Assembly (NCBI GenBank): GCA_041623895.1
Contig: JBFJVZ010000004.1
Span: 1 to 47,152, forward strand
Source of the DNA: JBFJVZ01 sp041623895
Lineage (GTDB): Bacteria; Planctomycetota; Planctomycetia; Pirellulales; Pirellulaceae
Direction of reading: 5' to 3'
DNA length: 47,152 nucleotides
Part shown: piece by piece, positions 1-8,630 of the stretch
Numbering within the stretch: the stretch's first letter is position 1
Layout of the letters: the number at the start of each line of letters is the position of its first letter
The notes under the pieces: generated by a model
The model's database searches: none
The model's input: the letters and a program-made list of their open reading frames with translations, nothing else
What the model was told of the DNA's origin: nothing
Program-made: the position numbers and the translations under genes

Positions 1-78
1 CCCAACGCGCAACGGCTTACCAAGAAACAAAGCGACGAAAAATGGTCGTACCTCGACAGAAAAACCAAAATGCTTTAG
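1..78 (+). CDS. possible C-terminal end of a gene cut by the window edge
   Basis: Frame 1 is open from the first base to a TAG at 76-78, giving 25 residues rich in Lys and Arg (ending TKML). It would converge with the minus-strand methyltransferase that ends at 131. A stretch this short stays open by chance quite often, so this is only a possibility. No family can be recognised. Confidence 0.22.
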   Translation, partial: PNAQRLTKKQSDEKWSYLDRKTKML

Positions 79-130
79 CAAAAAGTTAATTCATCAGCCC
101 AGCGTCGCCCTCCCGGCCATACCGAATCAC

Positions 131-907
131 TTACGCCGGCTTGCGAAGGATGGCCATCAGGCTGGTGCCGTGGATGTGCTGAGGAATCCATTCGGCTTGC
201 GAGCCGATAAACAGCAATCGATTAAGAAACTTGTTGTGCACGGCAAAACCGTCGCGGATCACGTGGTCGGATCGTCGGATGCTGAGATAGATTTTGCGGA
301 TGATGAGCAGTGGGATCAGCGGCGCTCCCCAATAGGTCCAGTTGGCTATCTCCAAACCATGCTGGCTCGCCAGGTTCTTGATCATCGCAAAGTTGTATCG
401 CCTTTGGTGGCCGGCCGCGACGTCGTACTTGGAATAGAAATGCATGAAGGCGGGAACATTCACGGCCACCGTTCCTCCGGGCTTCAGCAGATGCAGTGTG
501 GCGTCAAGGAATTCGCTATCGTCAGACATGTGCTCCAACACATCAAACAAGAACAAATGCTCGTACGCCTGGTGCAATTCAGGCAGCCTGTCGAAAACGT
601 TGTAGCACAGCAAACGGCCCCCTCCCGATCGATTCTGTTTCAGGGCGTATTCGTTCAAGTCAATGCCGTCGACTTCGATCCCGAAGGCTTGCGCCATTTG
701 CTGCTGCACGGCCCCGTGTCCACAACCGACCTCTGCCCAGCCCGATTTGGACCGCGTTCCAATCAGGCGCCGAAAGACGTTGAATCGACGCTTCATCCAA
801 AAGTGTTCAAGAGCCGCGTATTGATACCAGTCATCACCCATGCTGACCTGTTCAGGCGACGATAGGTATTCGATTGGTCGAAGCGAATCCGGCGAGTCGT
901 CGCTCAT
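131..907 (-). CDS. class I SAM-dependent methyltransferase
   Basis: A 258-residue protein with a Rossmann-type methyltransferase core. The SAM-binding glycine motif reads EVGCGHGAV, the acidic end of the second strand reads DGIDLNEYAL, and the motif before the substrate pocket reads LFDVLEHM, as in the Methyltransf_23 / UbiG-like group. A hydrophobic stretch near residue 195 (PLIPLLIIRKIYL) may contact the membrane. The start overlaps the end of the upstream glycosyltransferase by 4 bases, so the two are very probably co-translated. That context suggests it methylates a sugar, lipid-linked glycan or polyprenyl-type acceptor rather than a small cytosolic metabolite; this is inferred from position only. 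The exact acceptor cannot be read from the sequence. Confidence 0.85.
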   Translation of the reverse strand: MSDDSPDSLRPIEYLSSPEQVSMGDDWYQYAALEHFWMKRRFNVFRRLIGTRSKSGWAEVGCGHGAVQQQMAQAFGIEVDGIDLNEYALKQNRSGGGRLLCYNVFDRLPELHQAYEHLFLFDVLEHMSDDSEFLDATLHLLKPGGTVAVNVPAFMHFYSKYDVAAGHQRRYNFAMIKNLASQHGLEIANWTYWGAPLIPLLIIRKIYLSIRRSDHVIRDGFAVHNKFLNRLLFIGSQAEWIPQHIHGTSLMAILRKPA

Positions 908-1890
908 TTCACTTTTCCGATCGTACGTTTGACAACGTAATGAGGCCGCTGTTTCACCTCTTCGTAAATGCGACCGATGTATTCGCCAATGATGCCCGCG
1001 AATAACAAATTCATCCCTGACAAGAAGGTGATCGTCAAAATCAGTGCGGTAAATCCAGGAGGTGCCTGCTGAGAAGGATCGAAATAGAATTTGACATACA
1101 GCGCGTACAGGGCATACAGCAGCGAACAGCCGACGGCGATGACACCGGCCAGCATGGCCATTCGGATGGGCACGATCGAAAACGCGAAAATGCCATCCAG
1201 CGCCAGACGAAGCAGTTTCCCAAGACTGTACTTGGATTGACCCGAATGGCGGGCATCGCGCGCGGTCGGAATCCCCTTTTGCTCGAAACCGTACCAGGTT
1301 CTCAAGCCGCGAAGGTAACGTTGCCGCTCATGCGAATTGCGGACCAGGTCGACCACGCGCCGCGACATCAAGGCAAAATCCCCAGCATCCAGGGGGATCT
1401 CCAGATGCGCGAGCACAGAAAGCAGGCGATAGAACACCTTGTAGCACGTTCGCTTGACGATGTTTTCCTTGCGGTGCGTGCGTACCGCATAAACAACGTC
1501 ATAGCCCTGGCGATATTCATTCAGAAACAACGGGATCGACTCGGGTGGATCTTGCAGATCGCCATCCATGACGACCACGACGTCGCCGCAGCTATGATCG
1601 AGCGCCGCACTGATGGCGACCTGATGCCCGAAATTACGAGACAAAGCGACCGCCAGAATTCGGCTATCTTGCTTCGCCGCGGCTTCCAGAATCGCGAAAC
1701 TGCTATCCGTGCTGCCATCGTCCACGATCACGATCTGATGTTCACCCGCGATCGTATCCAAAACCTTTCCAATCCTACCCAGCAACTCTTCGACGGTGGT
1801 CTCTTCGTTGTAGACCGGCACCGCAACGCTGATGTTGATGGCATCTTCGTCCGATTGATTGTCGAGCGCTGCGGCAGAACTCTGTTCCAT
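904..1890 (-). CDS. GT2 family glycosyltransferase, DPM1/GtrB-like, with two C-terminal membrane helices
   Basis: A 328-residue GT-A fold glycosyltransferase. The N-terminal nucleotide-sugar domain contains VPVYNEE, VDDGSTD and the metal/sugar-binding VVVMDGDLQDPP, the pattern of polyprenyl-phosphate sugar transferases such as ArnC, GtrB and DPM1. The C-terminal third has two hydrophobic helices (about residues 235-265 and 280-305), as in membrane-bound GtrB-like enzymes that move a sugar from UDP/GDP to undecaprenyl phosphate at the inner face of the membrane. It overlaps the downstream methyltransferase by 4 bases. Together with the epimerase further upstream it forms a surface-glycan biosynthesis group. 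Donor sugar and lipid acceptor are not determinable from sequence. Confidence 0.88.
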   Translation of the reverse strand: MEQSSAAALDNQSDEDAINISVAVPVYNEETTVEELLGRIGKVLDTIAGEHQIVIVDDGSTDSSFAILEAAAKQDSRILAVALSRNFGHQVAISAALDHSCGDVVVVMDGDLQDPPESIPLFLNEYRQGYDVVYAVRTHRKENIVKRTCYKVFYRLLSVLAHLEIPLDAGDFALMSRRVVDLVRNSHERQRYLRGLRTWYGFEQKGIPTARDARHSGQSKYSLGKLLRLALDGIFAFSIVPIRMAMLAGVIAVGCSLLYALYALYVKFYFDPSQQAPPGFTALILTITFLSGMNLLFAGIIGEYIGRIYEEVKQRPHYVVKRTIGKVK

Positions 1891-1965
1891 AACTTCCAGT
1901 GTAGTTCAGACGTAGGCCAGGACCGATGGCACTTGATTGGAAAAGATAGCCGTCCGGCAGGGATA

Positions 1966-2035
1966 GTATGTCGTCGTTTGCTCCGCAAACGAACGTTTTC
2001 TTACGCGTTCGTTTGGGGGCCAAACGACGACGTAC
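1966..2035. repeat. nested inverted repeat, long hairpin or cruciform
   Basis: The outer arms 1966-1980 (GTATGTCGTCGTTTG) and 2021-2035 (CAAACGACGACGTAC) match at 14 of 15 positions. Between them, 1986-1995 (CAAACGAACG) and 2006-2015 (CGTTCGTTTG) are a perfect 10-base inverted repeat around a 10-base loop. Alternative small stems GTTTG-CTCCG-CAAAC (1976-1990) and GTTTGG-GGG-CCAAAC (2011-2026) compete with this fold. No T run follows, so a simple terminator is unlikely. It is probably a dispersed mosaic repeat. Confidence 0.75.
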
Positions 2036-2114
2036 TTTCCATGCTGGCGAATAAATTGGTCCATCATGGTCTGGTGTAGCCGGTGGCGGTAACACCGGGT
2101 TTTGACTTTTTTCA

Positions 2115-2193
2115 TTCGACATTTCTTGTTCGATGTTCTGCGGTTTTCATGGCGGCATGATAGAACATCCAATATCGAACAAGGAATGACGAA
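2115..2193. repeat. imperfect inverted repeat with TTGTTCGAT core
   Basis: Left arm 2115-2138 reads TTCGACATTTCTTGTTCGAT followed by GTTC. The reverse complement of 2163-2193 starts TTCGTCATTCCTTGTTCGAT and reaches GATGTTC after a 7-base insertion. The arms are 25 bases apart. The following GAATGACGAAGGACGAAG is itself repetitive. It resembles short dispersed repeats seen in other environmental bacterial genomes; that resemblance is from memory only. Confidence 0.6.
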
Positions 2194-2245
2194 GGACGAA
2201 GTAAGAATGAAATGGGACTCACAACACCGGGATTTACCAAACGTT

Positions 2246-2293
2246 CGTTCGCGGAGCGAACGGCGACGATCAAAAATTCACTCGCTCGGAGCG
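2246..2293. repeat. pair of small GGAGCGAAC hairpins
   Basis: CGTTCGC (2246-2252), loop GGA, GCGAACG (2256-2262) is a perfect 7-base stem. A second related unit at 2283-2293 reads CGCTCGGAGCG, and both are followed by GAAC. The GCTCCG/CGGAGC core is shared with the loop region of the hairpin at 1976-1990, so these are probably members of one small repeat family. Confidence 0.5.
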
Positions 2294-2309
2294 AACAACG
2301 ACTTTCTGC

Positions 2310-3293
2310 TTACGGAGCCTGGTACGCGGCCACGTCATCGATGATGGCGTCCAAGTCTTTTGTCGGTGCGTAAGCGATGGCTTGGCGGATCCGTGTCAGG
2401 TCGGGGACGCGGCGACGGATATCCTCAAACGATTCATCGTAGGCGTCGGCATAGCTTTGGAAATCGATCGTGGCATCCGGATTCACGCGCTGAACCACTC
2501 GCTGGGCAAGTTCCAAAATCGAGACCGGAACGTCGCTGCCGATGTTGTAGACACGGCCTGCCGCAGATGTTGTCTCAACCAGCGCGGTGACCGCTCCCAC
2601 GACATCATCGACATGAGCAAAACAACGGACTTGTTTGCCATCGTCGTGAACGGTCAGCGGACCACCACGCCGCGCCGCTTCGACAAAGCGTGGCAAGACC
2701 ATGCCGTAGGCACCGGTCTGGCGTGGTCCGACGACGTTAAAGAAGCGGCCGACAACCACCGGAAGCTTCTTTTCCTTGAAAAAAGCCAGTGCCAAGAACT
2801 CATCGATTGCTTTGGAAACGCCATAACTCCACCGCGGCTTGGTGGTGGCACCAAAGACCAGATCGTCCTCTTCGCTCCACACCTCTTTGGGATTCTTGCC
2901 GTACACTTCGCTGGTGCTGGCGATGAAACAGGAAACGAAATCACCACGAGAGGCTCGTGCTCCCAATTGATCCAGAATCAACTGGGTTGGATAGACATTG
3001 CGTTCGATCGTCTGAATTGGCTGCTTGGCGATCAAGGCCACGCCGACGGCCGCCGCCATGTGGTAAACGCGATCCACACGGTTAACAACATTGGCAACCA
3101 GCAGATCGTCCTCGACAGTGCCTTCGATATATTCCAAATTCTGGTTGTCAATCACATCCGACAAGTTGTCCTTGGCACCAGTCGACAAATCGTCGACGAC
3201 GATCACACGATGCCCTTGCGCGAGCAACCGCTGCGTCAGGTGTGATCCAATGAATCCGGCTCCCCCGGTAACAAGGCAAGTTTGTAGGGCCAC
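2310..3293 (-). CDS. NAD-dependent epimerase/dehydratase, nucleotide-sugar type
   Basis: A 327-residue extended short-chain dehydrogenase. The N-terminal NAD-binding loop is VTGGAGFIGSHL, followed by the acidic residue pair VVDDLS that selects NAD over NADP. The catalytic Ser/Tyr/Lys set is visible as IASTSEVYG and SYGVSKAIDE, and the substrate-binding part has VVGPRQTGAYGMV. Length and motifs fit UDP-glucose 4-epimerase and UDP-glucuronate decarboxylase relatives. It probably supplies an activated sugar for the glycosyltransferase downstream on the same strand. The exact sugar is not assignable. Confidence 0.88.
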   Translation of the reverse strand: MALQTCLVTGGAGFIGSHLTQRLLAQGHRVIVVDDLSTGAKDNLSDVIDNQNLEYIEGTVEDDLLVANVVNRVDRVYHMAAAVGVALIAKQPIQTIERNVYPTQLILDQLGARASRGDFVSCFIASTSEVYGKNPKEVWSEEDDLVFGATTKPRWSYGVSKAIDEFLALAFFKEKKLPVVVGRFFNVVGPRQTGAYGMVLPRFVEAARRGGPLTVHDDGKQVRCFAHVDDVVGAVTALVETTSAAGRVYNIGSDVPVSILELAQRVVQRVNPDATIDFQSYADAYDESFEDIRRRVPDLTRIRQAIAYAPTKDLDAIIDDVAAYQAP

Positions 3294-3795
3294 GGCAATT
3301 CGACTCGATGAGGTGAAAGTAATTTATTTTTGAGGATTGACGTTATCTGACGAAGATACCGTTCTGACCAGACCATGGCTGGCGGGATCTCACAAATCCA
3401 GGCTCTGTGTCGTTCGACCGCTGCGAAGCAGAACGCAGTTTCGTCGCCCAAACGCCGGGCCGACGAGAGAAAATCACGGCAGTTGATCCGCTCCTGGCGA
3501 AAACGGTCAAAACGGCACTATTTGATACCAGTGGGAGTTGATCCACCCGTTAGCCGGCACGGGGAATCGCGGCATTTTTGCAAGCTTGGACGCTGAATGG
3601 CCAAACCGTTGACTTTGCTAGTCGTTATGGATATCCGTTAAATGGTTTTGGAGTCTGTAGGGGATGGGTAAGTTTGCGGGGTGAACTACCGACCCCCATC
3701 GGCTCCCGGTAAACTTAATTCCTCGTCCTGGCTTCCGGCGGCGATCCAGCGTCGTCCCATTTCAGTGCATCTATTTCGATCTTCGGGAGCAAATC
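3294..3795. other. divergent intergenic region (control region for both flanking genes)
   Basis: About 500 bases between the minus-strand epimerase and the plus-strand TPR gene. The upstream regions of both transcripts must lie here. Open frames of 60-75 codons on both strands overlap one another and show no protein-like features. No convincing sigma-70 pair, terminator or RNA gene was seen. The right end carries a good ribosome-binding site, GGGAG at 3785-3789, six bases ahead of the GTG that starts the TPR gene. Confidence 0.5.
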
Positions 3796-6700
3796 GTGAA
3801 GAGGCCGGTTGTTGTCTTCGTCCGTCCACAAATCGCTGCGATCGCTCGATCATGCGCGAATCGATGGCACGGCTGCAAGCTGCGCCATAGCAAGCGCGGC
3901 TGCAATCTGCACGGTAGCTGGCACGGCTGGAAGCCGCGCCTACATGCAGTTGCGATCGGCATCACTTTGGCCATCGCCACCCAGGTCAGCGCCGCCGACT
4001 CGACCGAACAATCGCTGGCCGCTTACGCCGACGCGGCAAACTTTCAAACCAACGGCGCGATTGAATTGGCGATCGACGCCTGGAACAAGTTTCTGCAAGA
4101 TTACCCTGATGACGAGATGGCCCCCAAGGCGGCACATTATTTGGGTGTCTGCCAGATGCAGAAAGAATCGCCCGACTACGTGGCGGCCTCCAAGGCCTTT
4201 GCCAAGGCGCTTGAAGACAAGAAGTACGATCTGCGAGAGGAGAGCTTAGCCAACCGCGGCTGGTGTTTGTATGCTTCTGCCGGCGAGGGTCGCGAGCGTA
4301 ACCAAGACCTTCTCCGCCAAACGATCGAAACATTCGACACACTCCGTCGCGAGAATCCTGCCAGTCAATTCCTTGACCGCGCGTACTTCTACAGTGGCGA
4401 AGCAGCTTACGGGCTGGGTGATCAAAAGAAAGCGATCGAGTACTACGATAAGTTTCTGGCACTGCCGGCTGTCAAAGATTCACCGCTTCGCTGTGACACG
4501 CTGTACGCGCGGGGGATCGCTTACGAAGAACTCAATCAATTCGATCAGGCCGTCGCCTCCTTCCAGCAATTGCTGGGAAGCTGCAAGTCGGCCGACCTGG
4601 TTACCGACGTGCACATCCGGATCGGTGACGCGATGATCCTGCGAAAGGATTTCGACCGGGCTGTTCAATCGTTCGAGGCGGCCTACGACTCCACGGAGTC
4701 GCCGGAGGATCGCAGCTACGCGCTGTTCCGCCAAGGTTACGCGCTGGTCCAAGCCAATCGTCCCGGCGAAGCGGCTGCCAAGTACGAGAAACTGGCCCGC
4801 GACTATCCGCAGTCTCAGTATGCTGCCACGGCGACGCTGGCCTCCGCACAAAGCAGTTATCGCAGTGGCGATCTGAAGCAAGCGGCGCCCCGGTTCGAGC
4901 AAGTCCTGAAGCAGAACAACCCCGTGGCAGCGACAGAGGCTGCACACTGGTTGGCCCGCATTCATTTGCAGAATAAGGAACCTGCCAAGGCGATCGAAGT
5001 CGCCCGCGCCCAGATTCAAAAAGGGGTGCAAGGAGAATACGCCGTCGACTTGAAGGTCGATTTGGCCGAAGCCCTCTCGATGGATCCCAAGGGAATTGCC
5101 GAGTCGATCAAAATCGCCGAAGCCGCTTATCGGGAAGCTGCTAACGATCCGCTCGCGCCTCGAGCACTCTACAACGCCGCGTTCTCCGCCCTGCAGATCA
5201 ACGATCCGGGCAAAGCTTCTCAGCTGGCGCTCGAGTTTCTGAACAAGTTCCCGCGTGACACTTTGGTTCCCGATGTGCGTTTCATTGCCGCCGAAGGCCA
5301 GTTGTTGACTGGAAAAATGGCTGATGCGGTCAACAGCTATCGAAGCTTGCTGGAACAGACTTCGCCCAAAGACAATGTCCAGCGTCCTCTGTGGGTGATC
5401 CGCGCCGCCGTGACGTTCAACTCGGCAAAGAAGTATGACGACACGGTCATGCTGGTTCGCCGCGAGATCAAGAACTTGCCGCAATCTGCGCAACAGGCCG
5501 AAGCCCACATGCTTTCCGGCCAGGCACAGATGATGCTGCGTCGCCCCGCGGACGCAGCGATATCGTTTCAGCACAGCTTGGATGCCGACAGCAACTGGCC
5601 AAGAGCTGATGAGTGCCGCCTACTGGCTGGCCAGGCGCTGTTTGCCGCCGGTCAGACGGATAATGCAAAAACCACGTGGCAGCAGTTGATCGCGAAAGCC
5701 CAAGATGCCCGCATGGCCGACCAGGCCAGGTACAAGCTGGCACAAATGCAAAGCGGAGCGGGAGACTTTCGCGGCGCGATTGACCATTACAACCAAATCC
5801 TGACCTCCAAGAAAGATCCGGGACTGATCCCCTACGCTCTGTATGGCAAGGGCTGGTCGTCGATGCAGGCAGGTGATCACGCGGGCGCGCTGGCACCGCT
5901 CAGCGAAATCCTGGCTGGTCACAAAGAACACCCGCTTCACGGTGACGCGCTGCTTGCCCGCGGGATCACGCACCGCAATCTCCAGCGGTACGACCAGGCC
6001 GCCAAAGATTTAAGCGAATACCTGACGCTTAAACCCAAGGGCACGAACCTCGGGCATGCACTGTATGAGCTGGCCCTGGTTGACCAAAAACAGCAAAAAC
6101 CGGATCAAGCCGCACAGCGACTGCAGCAGTTGGTCAACAGCGTGCCCGATTATCCCGGCATGGACAAAGTGCTGTATGAATTGGGGTGGTCACTGCGCGA
6201 AGCCGGAAAAGACGACGAAGCAGCCAAACAATTCATCGAGTTGATTCGCCGCTATCCGGATGCTTCGCTGGTGGCCGACGCGGCCTTCTTTGTTGCCCAA
6301 CGCAGCTACCGGGATGGAAACTGGGCACTGGCGGCGAAGCAGTTTGCCGTGGCAGCCGGCAAAGCCGAAGACAAGGAAATCTCAGAGAAGTCTCATTACC
6401 GGCTGGGCTGGTCGTATTTCAAATTACAGGACTATACCAATGCCGAGAAAGCTTTCGCGGCTCAAGCAAGCAAACATGGTGACGGCAAACTAGCGATCGA
6501 CGCCTTGATGATGATCGGTGAATGCCGCTTTAAGAATGCAAAGTTCCCGGACGCGCTGGCCGCCTACGAGGTGGCCAGGCAGCGGATTCGCCAAAACAAT
6601 GACACGGCGAAAACGATACGCGACGACGCCGAACGCCAGGTCCGCGAACTGGTCTTGTTACACGGCGGCCAGAGCGCCGCTCAAAGTAAACAGTGGGATA

Positions 6701-7182
6701 CCGCAATCGAGTGGTACAACGAGCTGAAAGAGAGATTCCCGGCCACGAATTACCTTTCTCAGGTATTTTACGAATCTGCGTATGCGTTTCAGCAAAAAAA
6801 CGACTTCGATCAGGCCTTAAAACTGTATTCGCAGGTCGCCGACAATTATCGTAATGAGATCGCTGCTCGGGCTCGGTTCATGATGGGCGAGATCTATTTT
6901 GGTCGCCGCGAATTCGACAAGGCTATTCCGGAATTCCAACGAGTCATGTTCGGATTTGGTGCCGCCAAAGCACCTCCGGAAATCAAAAACTGGCAAGCCA
7001 AGAGCGGATTCGAAGCCGGACGTTGTAGCGAACTGCTGATGCAGCAATCCAGTTCTAACGACAAACGCGGTGCCGCCCGCAAGTACGCCATCGACTTCTT
7101 CAAATACGTTGTCGACAAACACCCCAATCACGAACTCGCCGGGAAATCCCGCGAGCGACTGGAGGCACTTGATCGATCGTGA
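3796..7182 (+). CDS. very large exported tetratricopeptide-repeat protein (Tol-Pal/CpoB-like context)
   Basis: An 1128-residue protein almost wholly made of TPR units from about residue 70 to the end, with recurring patterns such as ALYNAAFSALQ, ALYGKGWSSMQAG and SHYRLGWSYFKLQDY. The last repeats (ERFPATNYLSQVFYESAYAF, KHPNHELAGKSRERLEAL) resemble YbgF/CpoB-type tails. The GTG start is supported by GGGAG at 3785-3789. A signal peptide core (AVAIGITLAIATQVSA) lies at residues 52-67, after an unusually long basic Cys/Trp/His-containing leader that coincides with a DNA repeat (3866-3940). The gene overlaps the downstream ExbB gene by 4 bases, and ExbD follows. The role inferred is a periplasmic scaffold working with the ExbB/ExbD motor. 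TPR proteins are divergent, so a specific function cannot be claimed. Confidence 0.88.
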   Translation: MKRPVVVFVRPQIAAIARSCANRWHGCKLRHSKRGCNLHGSWHGWKPRLHAVAIGITLAIATQVSAADSTEQSLAAYADAANFQTNGAIELAIDAWNKFLQDYPDDEMAPKAAHYLGVCQMQKESPDYVAASKAFAKALEDKKYDLREESLANRGWCLYASAGEGRERNQDLLRQTIETFDTLRRENPASQFLDRAYFYSGEAAYGLGDQKKAIEYYDKFLALPAVKDSPLRCDTLYARGIAYEELNQFDQAVASFQQLLGSCKSADLVTDVHIRIGDAMILRKDFDRAVQSFEAAYDSTESPEDRSYALFRQGYALVQANRPGEAAAKYEKLARDYPQSQYAATATLASAQSSYRSGDLKQAAPRFEQVLKQNNPVAATEAAHWLARIHLQNKEPAKAIEVARAQIQKGVQGEYAVDLKVDLAEALSMDPKGIAESIKIAEAAYREAANDPLAPRALYNAAFSALQINDPGKASQLALEFLNKFPRDTLVPDVRFIAAEGQLLTGKMADAVNSYRSLLEQTSPKDNVQRPLWVIRAAVTFNSAKKYDDTVMLVRREIKNLPQSAQQAEAHMLSGQAQMMLRRPADAAISFQHSLDADSNWPRADECRLLAGQALFAAGQTDNAKTTWQQLIAKAQDARMADQARYKLAQMQSGAGDFRGAIDHYNQILTSKKDPGLIPYALYGKGWSSMQAGDHAGALAPLSEILAGHKEHPLHGDALLARGITHRNLQRYDQAAKDLSEYLTLKPKGTNLGHALYELALVDQKQQKPDQAAQRLQQLVNSVPDYPGMDKVLYELGWSLREAGKDDEAAKQFIELIRRYPDASLVADAAFFVAQRSYRDGNWALAAKQFAVAAGKAEDKEISEKSHYRLGWSYFKLQDYTNAEKAFAAQASKHGDGKLAIDALMMIGECRFKNAKFPDALAAYEVARQRIRQNNDTAKTIRDDAERQVRELVLLHGGQSAAQSKQWDTAIEWYNELKERFPATNYLSQVFYESAYAFQQKNDFDQALKLYSQVADNYRNEIAARARFMMGEIYFGRREFDKAIPEFQRVMFGFGAAKAPPEIKNWQAKSGFEAGRCSELLMQQSSSNDKRGAARKYAIDFFKYVVDKHPNHELAGKSRERLEALDRS
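3866..3940. repeat. three imperfect copies of a 21-base GC-rich palindrome inside a coding start
   Basis: Copy A (3866-3886) reads GGCACGGCTGCAAGCTGCGC followed by C. Copy B starts at 3894 (GCGCGGCTGCAATCTGCACG). Copy C (3920-3940) reads GGCACGGCTGGAAGCCGCGC followed by C. Copy C folds as GGC/GCC plus CGGCT/AGCCG around GGA. Spacing is 26-28 bases. A related unit occurs at 24583-24605. The copies encode the odd basic leader of the TPR protein. Confidence 0.65.
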
Positions 7183-8144
7183 CACCTCTGAATCAATCAA
7201 TCAACCGACGACAAGCCGTGCTGCTATTGGCGGTGGCGATCGGTTTCTCGCTGTGGGCAGCCGACGCAGCCGTTTCGACCGCCCAAGCACCCGTCGATGA
7301 ATCTGCCATCGCAGCCATCATGCAAGACGATCCGCCTGCAGAAGAGGCGGACGAGAGGACCAAGCCCACCGGTATCGACCTGTTATCGCTGATCGCGAGC
7401 GGCGGACATTTCATGATCCCGATAGGCTTGATGAGCTTGCTGGTGGTCGGACTCGCAGCGGAAAGAATTCTCAGCCTGCGACAAAGCAAAGTCATTCCTC
7501 GCGACCTGGTCGAAGAACTCGAGGATTTGGCCGATCCGGTCGAAAAGTTTAATCCCGGAATTGCTTATCAAGTCTGCTTGGACCATCCGTCGCCCGCCGC
7601 TCGTGTGATGGGATCGATGTTACTGCGCACCGGCCAACCGCTGGGCGAAATTGAATCGGCCGCCAACGATACGATTCAACGTGAAGCAGACTTGTACGTC
7701 TCGCCGATTCGCTGGTTGAACCTGGCCGCGGCAGCAACGCCACTGATGGGACTGTTGGGAACGGTTTGGGGAATGATCGTTGCCTTTCATGAATCGACCA
7801 CGTTGACGGCAGACAAGAGCCGCAGCGAGCAACTGTCCGAAGGCATTTACACGGCATTGGTGACAACCTTGGCCGGACTGATTGTGGCGATTCCGGCGGC
7901 GATTCTCGCTCAATATTTGGAGAATCGTGTCATCAAGTTGTTCCACAACATCGAACAACTCGCCTTCGACATTGCGCCGGGGCTGACAAGGTTCACCGGC
8001 CGCCGCAGGTTGGACGCCGACGGTTCGTTGCACGCCATGGAGCCGCCTGTCACCCGATCAGCCAAAGCTGACGCCCCGGTACCACCTCCACCGCCGCCCC
8101 CAATACCTGCCAACAAAGCACGAGGCGGCGCCAAAGCGGGTTAA
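7179..8144 (+). CDS. MotA/TolQ/ExbB proton channel family protein
   Basis: A 321-residue inner-membrane channel subunit. An N-terminal hydrophobic segment (residues 13-31) looks like a signal or extra helix. The three family helices follow at about 75-95, 182-203 (with TPLMGLLGTVWGMI) and 225-247 (IYTALVTTLAGLIVAIPAAI). The conserved Thr residues and the GLLGTV turn of the ExbB/TolQ pore are intact. A cytoplasmic loop lies between the first and second helices, and the tail is Pro-rich. It starts with GTG overlapping the TPR stop, and ExbD starts 3 bases after its stop, so the three form one operon. Known family role: the pentameric ring of a proton-driven motor with an ExbD dimer. Energising an envelope process is inferred. 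Confidence 0.93.
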   Translation: MTPLNQSINRRQAVLLLAVAIGFSLWAADAAVSTAQAPVDESAIAAIMQDDPPAEEADERTKPTGIDLLSLIASGGHFMIPIGLMSLLVVGLAAERILSLRQSKVIPRDLVEELEDLADPVEKFNPGIAYQVCLDHPSPAARVMGSMLLRTGQPLGEIESAANDTIQREADLYVSPIRWLNLAAAATPLMGLLGTVWGMIVAFHESTTLTADKSRSEQLSEGIYTALVTTLAGLIVAIPAAILAQYLENRVIKLFHNIEQLAFDIAPGLTRFTGRRRLDADGSLHAMEPPVTRSAKADAPVPPPPPPPIPANKARGGAKAG

Positions 8145-8147
8145 GCC

Positions 8148-8579
8148 ATGGCTATCAAACTAAAACAATCAACCGTAGCCGGCACACTCAGCTTGACTCC
8201 ACTGATTGACGTTGTCTTTTTGCTGCTGATCTTTTTTCTCGTCACCAGCGAATTCGAGGACGAAGAGAGGCGGTTGGATATCGTGTTGCCCAATGCGACC
8301 AGCGCCGTCCCCATGACCGGTCAACCGCGGGAAATCATTATCGATATCACCGCCGAAGGATCGATTTTCATGCGTGGGCAGCCGACCACGTTGGTGGAGC
8401 TGGAACAGTTGCTGAGGCGGGCGGTTGCCAACAATCCCACGAACCAAACCGCGGTCATTCGGGCCGACCAGGAAACACCCTTTCAGCCCGTCGTCAGCGT
8501 CATGGATGCGTGCAACAAATGCGGTGTCAGCGATTACTCGGTGACCACGCAGCAACCGCCCGATTCCATGGTCAATTGA
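8148..8579 (+). CDS. ExbD/TolR family biopolymer transport protein
   Basis: A 143-residue protein with one N-terminal helix, LSLTPLIDVVFLLLIFFLVT, carrying the essential proton-binding Asp at residue 21. The C-terminal half is the periplasmic TolR-like domain (IIIDITAEGSIFMRGQ, TAVIRADQETPFQPVVSVMD). Length and layout are normal for the family. It follows the ExbB gene after 3 bases. All key features are intact, so this set should be a functional motor, unlike the divergent set at 19777-24364. Confidence 0.95.
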   Translation: MAIKLKQSTVAGTLSLTPLIDVVFLLLIFFLVTSEFEDEERRLDIVLPNATSAVPMTGQPREIIIDITAEGSIFMRGQPTTLVELEQLLRRAVANNPTNQTAVIRADQETPFQPVVSVMDACNKCGVSDYSVTTQQPPDSMVN

Positions 8580-8630
8580 TTGATGCACAAAGGAAGCGTG
8601 ATTCGGCAGCAGGAGAATCAAGAATAAAGC

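Larger units (their letters stand above)
1891..2309. other. repeat-rich intergenic gap with no credible gene
   Basis: About 420 bases between the glycosyltransferase and the epimerase, both on the minus strand. Open frames here are short and cross the inverted repeats, and none looks like a protein. The gap holds three kinds of palindromic element, listed separately: a nested hairpin (1966-2035), a long imperfect inverted repeat (2115-2193) and small GCGGAGCGAAC-type hairpins (2246-2293). The repeats separate the two genes enough that the epimerase need not be in the same transcript. Confidence 0.7.

Noticed and set aside
2382..3245. 287-codon plus-strand frame opposite the epimerase
   Set aside because: The minus strand carries clear NAD-binding and catalytic motifs. 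The plus-strand product is a shadow.
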